Assembly: GCA_964584775.1 (NCBI GenBank)
Contig: CAZPBC010000008.1
Span: forward strand, 6,318-70,317
Length of the DNA: 64,000 nucleotides
Origin: CAZPBC01 sp964584775
GTDB lineage: Bacteria > Chlamydiota > Chlamydiia > Chlamydiales > SLFE01
Direction of reading: 5' to 3'
The notes under the pieces were generated by a model, which saw nothing but the letters and a program-made list of their open reading frames with translations, searched no databases and was not told the DNA's origin. This document shows, piece after piece, positions 49,514 to 56,494 of this stretch; position 1 is the first letter of the stretch; each line of letters opens with the position of its first letter. The translations under genes and the position numbers were made by a program.

Positions 49514-50242
49514 ATGAGAGAGGGATCCTACAAAACACTCCTAGTCGTTGTCCTCGGAGCACACCTCTTTCTGCTCTTTTTCCTAGGAACACTCCGCCCT
49601 TACACTTCCCTTGGACTCCGAGAAAAAAAACTCGTCGTCCAAACGGTAGAACTCCACCCCCAACCGAAACCTCAGCCCAAAGCGGTCGTTCAAAAAGAGC
49701 CTCCCAAACAAGAAGAGATTGCGGAAGCTCCTCCACCCCCTCCTCCAAAAAAAACTCCTCCAAAAAAGAAAGTAGAAAAAAAAGTCGTCAAGAAAAAGAG
49801 CGAGGAGAAAAAAGTCGTTAAGCAACAGAAAAAAGAGAAGCCGTCTGAAAAACTCTCTGCCTCTCAAAAAGAGAAGCTCCAAAAAGCGCGTGAAGCGCTG
49901 ACCGCCGTGAAAGAAAGCTCAAAGGCGACAAAAAGCACTCCCGTGAAGAAGCTCAGCAAGGTTTCGATCGCACAAGAGAGTCTGATCAGCGGCTATTCCG
50001 ATAAACTCACAGGGGCTCTGCGCAAAAACCTGATCCTTCCTGAGTATGGGGAGGTGAAAGTGAAGCTCACCCTTCTCCGGAGTGGGGAGGTCAAAAAAGT
50101 GGAAGTCCTCAGTAGTGAAAGCCGCACGAATCGGCGGGAGATCGTCGAGAAGCTTAAAGGATTAAAACTCGCCCCCTTTGGAAACAATTTTCCTGGTGAA
50201 AAGGAGCACGATTTTGTTATTGTCTTGTCGAATGATCTCTAA
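49514..50242 (+). CDS. tolA: TolA-like periplasm-spanning protein
   Basis: A 242-residue protein. A single N-terminal membrane helix (LLVVVLGAHLFLLFFLGTL) precedes a Pro/Lys/Glu-rich stretch (about 45-140) and a C-terminal TonB/TolA-type domain (about 155-242: SDKLTGALRKNLILPEYGEV, VKLTLLRSGEVKKVEVLSSE). It would link the TolQR motor to Pal at the outer membrane. The C-terminus overlaps tolB by 11 bp. Confidence 0.88.
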   Translation: MREGSYKTLLVVVLGAHLFLLFFLGTLRPYTSLGLREKKLVVQTVELHPQPKPQPKAVVQKEPPKQEEIAEAPPPPPPKKTPPKKKVEKKVVKKKSEEKKVVKQQKKEKPSEKLSASQKEKLQKAREALTAVKESSKATKSTPVKKLSKVSIAQESLISGYSDKLTGALRKNLILPEYGEVKVKLTLLRSGEVKKVEVLSSESRTNRREIVEKLKGLKLAPFGNNFPGEKEHDFVIVLSNDL

Positions 50243-51584
50243 ACGACACATCCTTTTTCTAGTCCTGCCTTGTTTGCTCTTCGCGCACCTCATGGCTGAC
50301 GATGAGCTGCAGGTCAAACTGCGCACTGCCGCTAAGCTTTCTCCTCTTTATCTTGCTCAACCTAACGTCCTCGATACTCAACTTCCCCCTCCTTACATTA
50401 AAGAGCTCTACAAAGTCGTCCACTTTGACTTTAACAACAACGGAAGAACCCTCACCTCCCCCCACTCCGCCGAGATCGACGCCAAACTTTACCGTAACGA
50501 CACCGGCGCCTTCAGAGAGAGACGCGACTTCTATGCTCTGACATTGACCATCCAGAACAAGCAGGCAACCGCCACTCTTTACGATCTCAAAAAAGGGACT
50601 AGCTCTACCTTCCAGCCCCTCAACCTCACGGGAGTCCTGTCGAAAGACCGAGCTGAGCTCCACTTCCTCGCCGATGCGATCCACAAGAAACTCTTCGGAA
50701 CAGAGGGCATCGCTTCAACACGCATTCTCTTCACGGAAAAAAACAGCACCATGAGCGGTCAGGAGCGCGCGAGCATCTGGATCATGGACTACGACGGAGC
50801 AGGAAAGCGGGCCCTTACCGACGATAGCTCCTTCTGCGTCAACCCCACGTTCGTCCCTCCCTCTCGTGGAAGGATCCCCTCGAACTACCTCTACGTCTCC
50901 TACAAACACGGACAGTCAAAAATCCACCTCGCGGGCCTCCAAGGAGGAAACGGCGTGAAGCTCGGCCAGCTCCGAGGAAACCAGCTGATGCCGGCTCTTA
51001 GCCAAGACCGAAAAAACCTCTTCTTCATCAGCGACGCCTCCGGCAACCCCGACCTCTTTCTTGAATCCTTCAATGCAGAAACCGGTGTGGTGGGTAAGCC
51101 GCGGCAGATTTACGCTGTCCCTTACGCAACCCAAGCGAGCCCGACCGTCAGTCCCAACGGGAGGCAAGTGGTCTTCGTCTCCAATAAAGATGGCAGCCCG
51201 CGTCTCTACATCATGGATGTCCCCCCTGAAGGGGCCACGATCAAAGAGATCCATCCTAGACCTTTACTCAAACGCCGTGTGGTGGCGACTGCTCCCGCTT
51301 GGTCACCCGATGGGAGCAAGATCGCCTTCACAGCGAAAAAAGAGGGCGTGCGTCAGATCTGGATCCATGACCTTCTCACAGATGAGACCACCCAGATCAC
51401 GACAGGTGGGGGAGATAAGGAAAACCCGACATGGGCACCCAACAGTCTTCACCTCGCCTACAACCTCAGCACCCGGGAAGGTTGCAGTGTTTATATGTTG
51501 AACCTCAATCAGTTAAAACCTGTCATCCTGACAAGAGGTCAAGGCGAATGGAAATTCCCTAGTTGGGAACCACGCAGCAGCTGA
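50232..51584 (+). CDS. tolB: TolB periplasmic beta-propeller protein
   Basis: About 450 residues. The ATG at 50232 gives a clear signal peptide (ILFLVLPCLLFAHLMA); the frame is open further upstream inside tolA. Repeated WD40-like/PD40 blades are visible (RQVVFVSNKDGSPRLYIMDV, WSPDGSKIAFTAKKEGVRQI, PTWAPNSLHLAYNLSTREGC). TolB binds Pal and aids outer-membrane constriction. It matches CT599. Confidence 0.95.
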   Translation: MISKRHILFLVLPCLLFAHLMADDELQVKLRTAAKLSPLYLAQPNVLDTQLPPPYIKELYKVVHFDFNNNGRTLTSPHSAEIDAKLYRNDTGAFRERRDFYALTLTIQNKQATATLYDLKKGTSSTFQPLNLTGVLSKDRAELHFLADAIHKKLFGTEGIASTRILFTEKNSTMSGQERASIWIMDYDGAGKRALTDDSSFCVNPTFVPPSRGRIPSNYLYVSYKHGQSKIHLAGLQGGNGVKLGQLRGNQLMPALSQDRKNLFFISDASGNPDLFLESFNAETGVVGKPRQIYAVPYATQASPTVSPNGRQVVFVSNKDGSPRLYIMDVPPEGATIKEIHPRPLLKRRVVATAPAWSPDGSKIAFTAKKEGVRQIWIHDLLTDETTQITTGGGDKENPTWAPNSLHLAYNLSTREGCSVYMLNLNQLKPVILTRGQGEWKFPSWEPRSS

Positions 51585-51591
51585 TCATTTC

Positions 51592-51621
51592 TTGTAGTAT
51601 GACCGATGACTGTGGTATACT
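51592..51621 (+). promoter_or_regulatory. probable promoter of pal
   Basis: TTGTAG (51592-51597), 18-bp spacer, TATACT (51616-51621) with an extended TGG in front. A start near 51628 leaves a ~35-nt leader before pal (ATG 51663), so pal can be expressed apart from tolQRAB. Confidence 0.55.
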
Positions 51622-51662
51622 GACGCTTCAAAAATCGAGAACTAAAGTTAAGGAAGAGACTC

Positions 51663-52367
51663 ATGAAACTAGGATCCTTTTTTCTGACAGCCGCTCTTTT
51701 CGGAGGGCTCCTTTTTACAACCAGCTGTACAAGACGCTCGTCGGGCGAAGTGATGGACGACAGCTACTCTGCATGCCGCTACATGGGCCACGGCCTCCGC
51801 AAAATGGGTGGAAAGCAGGGTGATTCCAAGCAGATCCGCTCACGCGATGCTTTTGGAAGAAACAGCTACTGCTACACAGAAGAGTTTGTCCCTCTTCAAG
51901 ACGAAATGGGCCGCGACCTTGTCTGCATGGAAAACATGCAGCAGTCTCCCTTCTCCCCAGGTGAAGAGGGAAGCCCGGTTCCTGGCGTTGAGTCTTTCCA
52001 AGATCCTGACCACGATCCACAACTTGCCGCTGTGTTCAAGCACGTTCACTACCCCTACGATAGCGATAAACTGCAAGGTCAGGAAAATTTGCAGACGGTG
52101 CAAAACATTGCGAGCTACATGAAGCGCAACCCAAGAACGTTTGTCTTCATTGAAGGGCACTGTGACCAAAGAGGGGCTCAGGCCTACAACCTCGCACTAG
52201 GTGCAAGACGTGCCAACACCGTGCGCTCCATCCTCGTCGCTGAAGGCGTGCCTGCAGAAAGACTCTTCACCGTCTCTTACGGTAAAGAATACCCTGTAGA
52301 TCCCGCTCAAAATGAAACGGCTTGGGCGAAAAACCGCCGCGCACAATTCAAGGTCTACCAGCGATGA
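51663..52367 (+). CDS. pal: Pal peptidoglycan-associated lipoprotein (OmpA family)
   Basis: A 234-residue lipoprotein with lipobox GGLLFTTSC (Cys about 23). The C-terminal OmpA-like domain covers ~125-234 (VHYPYDSDKL, VFIEGHCDQRGAQAYNLALG, RRANTVRSILVAEGVPAERL, NRRAQFKVY), which binds peptidoglycan. It anchors the outer membrane together with TolB. It matches CT600. AGGAAGAG precedes the ATG. Confidence 0.96.
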   Translation: MKLGSFFLTAALFGGLLFTTSCTRRSSGEVMDDSYSACRYMGHGLRKMGGKQGDSKQIRSRDAFGRNSYCYTEEFVPLQDEMGRDLVCMENMQQSPFSPGEEGSPVPGVESFQDPDHDPQLAAVFKHVHYPYDSDKLQGQENLQTVQNIASYMKRNPRTFVFIEGHCDQRGAQAYNLALGARRANTVRSILVAEGVPAERLFTVSYGKEYPVDPAQNETAWAKNRRAQFKVYQR

Positions 52368-52948
52368 GAAAAGGAGCTCTCACCCTCCTATTTCTTTGCC
52401 TTCCCTTCACCTCTTTTGCGGCAACGCACAACTTCCAAAGAGGTGGGGGAAGCCGTGAGCTAGAGCAGCTCCTGCTACAGCTCAAGACGGAATTGAATAA
52501 CCAAGGCAGTGAGCTCAGCCAGCTCAAAGCGCAAATCGAAAACCAATCCTCTTACTTTGAATCCCTCCGCGACGACATCGACACTCAAGAAAAACGGTGG
52601 AAAAAGAGCGCTAAAACAGACTCCATCCAAGAAGAGCTGGCAAAAACGCAGAAGCTCGCCAACGAACAGTCGGACGCCATCAATACCCTTGTGAAAAAAC
52701 TCGCTGACCTCCAAAGCGAACTAGACAAAGAAAAAGAGCAGTCCGCCCACATCGAAAAAGCCCTCGACACCGTCCTCGATGCTCTTGGCATCAAGACGAA
52801 AAAAAATGAGAAAGTCTATACCGTGAAGTCGGGAGACTCTCTTGGAAAAATTGCAGTCGAGCAAAAAACCACTATCAAAGCTCTCAAAGCGGCCAATAAC
52901 CTGAAGAGCGACACGATTGTCGTCGGTCAGAAGCTGAAACTCCCATGA
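52364..52948 (+). CDS. secreted coiled-coil LysM protein
   Basis: A 194-residue protein starting at ATG 52364, overlapping the pal stop by 4 bp. Signal peptide ~1-20 (LLFLCLPFTSFAA), a long coiled coil (~28-130) and a C-terminal LysM domain (YTVKSGDSLGKIAVEQKTTI then LKAANNLKSDTIVVGQKLKL). LysM binds peptidoglycan; the coiled coil recalls CpoB/YbgF, the Tol-associated trimer protein. It occupies the place of CT601. Likely a periplasmic cell-wall adaptor working with Tol-Pal during division. Confidence 0.88.
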   Translation: MRKGALTLLFLCLPFTSFAATHNFQRGGGSRELEQLLLQLKTELNNQGSELSQLKAQIENQSSYFESLRDDIDTQEKRWKKSAKTDSIQEELAKTQKLANEQSDAINTLVKKLADLQSELDKEKEQSAHIEKALDTVLDALGIKTKKNEKVYTVKSGDSLGKIAVEQKTTIKALKAANNLKSDTIVVGQKLKLP

Positions 52949-53748
52949 ACGCACTCGGAATTTTCGACTCTGGCCTTGGTGGATTGACGGTCGCAAAAGA
53001 AATTCTTCATGAGCTCCCTAACGAATCTCTCCTCTACTTTGGTGACACCGCTCGCCTCCCCTACGGCAATAAAAGCCCCGAAACAGTGAAGCGCTATAGC
53101 CTAGAGATCGCCCACTTTCTAAAAGAGAAGGGGGTGAAAGCCCTCGTCATCGCCTGTAACACCGCCTCCGCTTTCTCAGTCGATCTTTTGCAAAGTGAAC
53201 TCTCTCTACCAACCATCGGCGTGATCGAGCCGGGAGCACGGGCAGCCCTCCAATGTTCCAAAACAGAACGGATCGCCGTCCTTGCAACAAAAAGCACTGT
53301 GAAGTCAGGAGCCTACACCAAGACGCTCCAAAGCCTCTCCCCCCACGTCGAAGTCACAGAAGTTGCTTGTCCTCTGCTCGTGCCGCTCATTGAAGAGCGC
53401 TATGCAGATACGATCCCCGGCCGTGCGATTCTCGATGAATACCTCAACCAAGTCGATTTCTCAAAAGTCGACACCCTCCTACTCGGCTGCACCCACTATC
53501 CTCTCGTTCAAACTCTGATCCGTGCAACGCTTCCTCCCCATGTGCAAATCGTCAACAGCGCTGCCGCTTTAGCGAAAGAGCTTAGACTCTTGCTCCAGAT
53601 GAATGAACTCCTCTCTCCTGAGGCAGGAACCGAGCATCAATTCTATACCTCGGACGATGTCGAAACCTTTCAAAAAGAGGGATCGTTTTATCTAGGAAGA
53701 GAGTTAGCTGAAGTGAAAGAAGGGCTGACTAATTTTTCATACCATTAA
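52945..53748 (+). CDS. murI: glutamate racemase
   Basis: A 267-residue cofactor-independent racemase supplying D-Glu for peptidoglycan. FDSGLGGLTVAKEI, the catalytic Cys in VIACNTASA (about 72) and in LLGCTHYPLV (about 182) are present. The start overlaps the LysM gene stop by 4 bp. The 3' end overlaps the convergent gene at 53729 by 20 bp. Its presence agrees with a chlamydia that makes peptidoglycan. Confidence 0.96.
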   Translation: MNALGIFDSGLGGLTVAKEILHELPNESLLYFGDTARLPYGNKSPETVKRYSLEIAHFLKEKGVKALVIACNTASAFSVDLLQSELSLPTIGVIEPGARAALQCSKTERIAVLATKSTVKSGAYTKTLQSLSPHVEVTEVACPLLVPLIEERYADTIPGRAILDEYLNQVDFSKVDTLLLGCTHYPLVQTLIRATLPPHVQIVNSAAALAKELRLLLQMNELLSPEAGTEHQFYTSDDVETFQKEGSFYLGRELAEVKEGLTNFSYH

Positions 53749-54100
53749 TATGGTGCCAGAGAAGGGTGTAGGCGACCGTCCCCGCCATCGCCGCAACAAT
53801 CGCTAGCTGATACTCTGCAGCAATCGCAAAAGGAACCACGGCATACGCCGCAAGCCCTGCTCCGATCGCGATCCACTCTTTGAGTGGAGCGAGCATTGTA
53901 CTACCGAGAGCATCTACCAGCTTCGCGACAAGGATATACGTTAAGTAATAGGAAGGAAGTGCCGACGCAGCGCCAATAATGGTACTCAAGAGAGTCGTGC
54001 GCCCCCATGAACCAAACATCACCACCGGCGTTGCAGCACAGGCTGTCGCTGTGGAATTGACCGCATAACGTAGAACATCTTTAGACTCGACTTGAGTCAC
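53729..54100 (-). CDS. small hypothetical membrane protein
   Basis: A 123-residue protein with about three membrane helices (LLSTIIGAASALPSYYLTYI, WIAIGAGLAAYAVVPFAIAA, LAIVAAMAGTVAYTLLWHH). No family recognised. Its start overlaps the end of the upstream minus-strand gene by 20 bp, so the two may be co-transcribed. Hydrophobic composition on the opposite strand of nothing else supports it as real. Confidence 0.6.
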   Translation of the reverse strand: MTQVESKDVLRYAVNSTATACAATPVVMFGSWGRTTLLSTIIGAASALPSYYLTYILVAKLVDALGSTMLAPLKEWIAIGAGLAAYAVVPFAIAAEYQLAIVAAMAGTVAYTLLWHHINGMKN

Positions 54101-54488
54101 GATACTTCCTCCATCCTAAGAAAATCATTCCCCCGATGAGTAACGGAAGAACTAGATGCCACACATCAAACCGTTTTTCCACTTTTTTCGCACCTATTAA
54201 GTGCCATTTTCCTGAAGAATTTTCCAAGACTCCCTCTAGATAGACAACACGCCCTCCCGCTTCAAGAACCTCGTCAGTCTCAAGAAAGACCACGGCTTCC
54301 TCTTTCAGACAGCAACTCTTCATTCCGGGCTCTTTTCCGATCACCCACTGCCCCTCTTTCTCATAGCAAAATCCTTTGAGTTGAACCGCCTCTCCCTCCT
54401 GAAATTGTCCCATTTCAAAAAGGGTCATCGTCAGAAGCAGTGTGAGCCACTTGAAGGTTATCAACGGTGTACCTAACATACAGTCCAT
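54081..54488 (-). CDS. hypothetical protein with N-terminal and C-terminal membrane segments
   Basis: Up to 135 residues. An N-terminal signal-like helix (about 10-25), a charged Cys-containing middle (GFCYEKEGQWVIGKEPGMKS, then CCLKEEAVVFLETDE) and a C-terminal membrane helix (VWHLVLPLLIGGMIFLGW) followed by a basic anchor. The middle resembles an OB-like or E3-ligase-like extracytoplasmic domain, but I do not recognise it. The start is unsure: ATG 54488 overlaps the metK start by 2 bp and lacks a good ribosome binding site; ATG 54479 or 54428 are alternatives. Confidence 0.55.
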   Translation of the reverse strand: MDCMLGTPLITFKWLTLLLTMTLFEMGQFQEGEAVQLKGFCYEKEGQWVIGKEPGMKSCCLKEEAVVFLETDEVLEAGGRVVYLEGVLENSSGKWHLIGAKKVEKRFDVWHLVLPLLIGGMIFLGWRKYRDSSRV

Positions 54489-55647
54489 GGGGTCTTATTT
54501 GTTTACATCTGAATCTGTCACCTCTGGTCACCCCGATAAGGTCGCTGACCAGATCTCGGATGCGATCGTCGACTATTGCATCGAAAAAGACCGCTATAGC
54601 CGTGTCGCTTGTGAAACCCTTGTCGGTCCCGGCCTCGTCATCCTCTCCGGAGAGATCACGAGCAGCGCTCCTCTTGTTCTCCAAGAGGTCGTCCGAAACA
54701 AGATCCGCGAAATCGGCTACGATTCCTCTGAGCTCGGCTTCGACTACCGCTCTGTAGGCATTCTAACAACGATTCATAAACAGTCTCAAGATATTGCTAG
54801 AGGCATCCGAAAGAAAAAAGAGTCTTTTGAGGAAATTGGAGCGGGTGATCAGGGGATCATGTTTGGATATGCCTGCCAAGAGACGGAAAACTTGATGCCT
54901 CTTCCCCTCATGTTGGCTCATGCACTCACCGATGCCTTGAAAACAGCCCGCGAAAAGGGAACCCTTCCTTTCCTCCGCCCTGACGGGAAATCGCAAGTGA
55001 CGGTTGAATACCACTCAGACCACACCCCAAAGCGGATCCACACCGTCGTCCTCTCCGCTCAACACCACGAAGACATTTCAGAAGAGGAGGTGCAGGCGGC
55101 ACTAAAACAGCTCATTCTCGAAACCCTTCCCGCAGAACTCCTCGATGAAAAGACCCTCTACCACTTAAACCCCACAGGGCGCTTTGTTCTGGGTGGACCT
55201 GCTGCCGACACCGGTGTCACAGGAAGAAAGACAGCGATCGATACTTACGGCGGACGTGCCCACCACGGTGGAGGAGCATTTTCCGGAAAAGACCCGACCA
55301 AAATGGATCGAGCCGGCGCCTATGCCGCTCGCCACGTCGCAAAAAACATCGTTGCCGCAGGGCTAGCCACCACCTGTGAAGTGCAGCTCTCCTACGCCAT
55401 CGGTACAAAAGAGCCCATCTCCATCCACCTCGATACCTTCAACACGAGCATCCTCCCCGAAGAGGAGATAGAAAAAGCCATCCCACTCCACTTCAACCTC
55501 ACTCCAGGCGGGATCATCAAAGAACTCGACCTCGACCGCCCTATCTACTCTTCCACAGCCTACGGAGGTCATTTTGGCCGTCCCCTCCCCGAGTTCACCT
55601 GGGAGCACCTCGATAAAGTCGATGAATTGAGAAAACTCCTCACTTGA
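54487..55647 (+). CDS. metK: S-adenosylmethionine synthetase
   Basis: A 386-residue enzyme making SAM from Met and ATP. SVTSGHPDKVADQISDAIVD, GAGDQGIMFGYA, and YGGRAHHGGGAFSGKDPTKM followed by DRAGAYAARHVAKNI are all diagnostic. ATG 54487 (MGSYLFTSESV) is the start expected for the family. C. trachomatis lacks metK and imports SAM, so this lineage keeps its own synthesis. The stop codon lies inside the inverted repeat that precedes the next gene. Confidence 0.98.
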   Translation: MGSYLFTSESVTSGHPDKVADQISDAIVDYCIEKDRYSRVACETLVGPGLVILSGEITSSAPLVLQEVVRNKIREIGYDSSELGFDYRSVGILTTIHKQSQDIARGIRKKKESFEEIGAGDQGIMFGYACQETENLMPLPLMLAHALTDALKTAREKGTLPFLRPDGKSQVTVEYHSDHTPKRIHTVVLSAQHHEDISEEEVQAALKQLILETLPAELLDEKTLYHLNPTGRFVLGGPAADTGVTGRKTAIDTYGGRAHHGGGAFSGKDPTKMDRAGAYAARHVAKNIVAAGLATTCEVQLSYAIGTKEPISIHLDTFNTSILPEEEIEKAIPLHFNLTPGGIIKELDLDRPIYSSTAYGGHFGRPLPEFTWEHLDKVDELRKLLT

Positions 55648-55679
55648 CTTTCATTTTAGAGGTTTCTAAAATGAAAGTC
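55646..55679 (+). promoter_or_regulatory. perfect 15-bp inverted repeat, candidate operator of the ArsR-type regulator
   Basis: GACTTTCATTTTAGA (55646-55660), spacer GGTT, and TCTAAAATGAAAGTC (55665-55679). It starts in the metK stop codon and covers the regulator's ribosome binding site and first ATG (55671). Dyads of this size are typical operators of ArsR-family dimers, so autoregulation is likely. No T tract follows, which argues against a terminator. Confidence 0.75.
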
Positions 55680-55976
55680 ATGAACGAGATGATGCGAAAT
55701 GCAAAGAGAGCAGAAACCCTGCTGAAGCTGATTGCCAACCAAAAGCGGTTGATGATCCTCTGTCATCTTGTCGATACCGAAAAAAGTGTCGGAGAGCTGT
55801 CGAGTCTGGTGGACCTTTCTTATTCCGCCCTTTCACAGCACCTTGGTAAAATGAAAGAGCAAGGCATTGTGGATGGGAAGAAAGAGGGAAAGCAAGTCTT
55901 TTACACCCTCTCTAACCCAGAGGCGAAAGCGATCCTCTCGACTCTGTACACCCTCTATTGTAGAAAAAGGAGTTAG
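55671..55976 (+). CDS. ArsR-family regulator, BigR/SqrR-like persulfide sensor
   Basis: A 101-residue winged-helix repressor (ANQKRLMILCHLVDTEKSVG, LVDLSYSALSQHLGKMKEQG, VFYTLSNPEAKAI). Two Cys are present, one in the MILCHL helix and one near the C-terminus (LYTLYCRK), at the places of the redox pair of BigR/SqrR-type sulfur sensors. The genes after it are a rhodanese and a TSUP-persulfide dioxygenase, the usual targets of such sensors. ATG 55671 or 55680 may be used; both lie at the edge of the inverted repeat. Sensing of persulfide is inferred. Confidence 0.85.
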   Translation: MKVMNEMMRNAKRAETLLKLIANQKRLMILCHLVDTEKSVGELSSLVDLSYSALSQHLGKMKEQGIVDGKKEGKQVFYTLSNPEAKAILSTLYTLYCRKRS

Positions 55977-55978
55977 CC

Positions 55979-56494
55979 ATGAAAACTGTCGACCCGCACA
56001 CACTCCAGCAGTGGCTGGATAAAGGAGAAGCGGTCTTAATTGACGTCCGTGAACCCGCCGAACACCACTCTCAAAAAATCCAAGGCTCCAGCTTGATTCC
56101 GTTAAAAAACATTCCCGAAAAAGACCTCTCTTCATTCAAAGAAAAAAAGTTGGTCATCCACTGCCACTCGGGAAGAAGAAGCGCGGCTGCCTGCGTCCAT
56201 GTTTTAGAAAAGGATCCTGATATTGAGGTCTATAATTTAGAGGGAGGCATTGTTGCTTGGGAGCAAGCGGGATTCGATACAGCGACCTCTAAAGCCATTA
56301 AAGTTCCCCTCGATCGACAGACACAAATTGCCATTGGTTTGCTCATTCTCATCGGAAGTCTTCTGACTCTTTTCGTGAGCCCCGCCTTTGTCTACTTTAC
56401 CGGCTTTATCGGACTGGGACTGATCTTTGCTGGCTTCTCGGGATTTTGTAGCCTCACCTATCTTTTAGCAAAACTCCCCTGGAACCGTTCATGA
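55979..56494 (+). CDS. rhodanese with C-terminal membrane segments
   Basis: A 171-residue protein. Residues ~1-105 form a rhodanese domain (LIDVREPAEHHSQKIQGSSL) with active-site Cys in HCHSGRRSAAAC; residues ~115-165 hold two membrane helices of the DUF2892 type (IGLLILIGSLLTLFVS, FIGLGLIFAGFSGFC). It would transfer sulfane sulfur between persulfides and acceptors at the inner membrane. It starts 2 bp after the regulator and overlaps the next gene by 4 bp. Confidence 0.92.
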   Translation: MKTVDPHTLQQWLDKGEAVLIDVREPAEHHSQKIQGSSLIPLKNIPEKDLSSFKEKKLVIHCHSGRRSAAACVHVLEKDPDIEVYNLEGGIVAWEQAGFDTATSKAIKVPLDRQTQIAIGLLILIGSLLTLFVSPAFVYFTGFIGLGLIFAGFSGFCSLTYLLAKLPWNRS

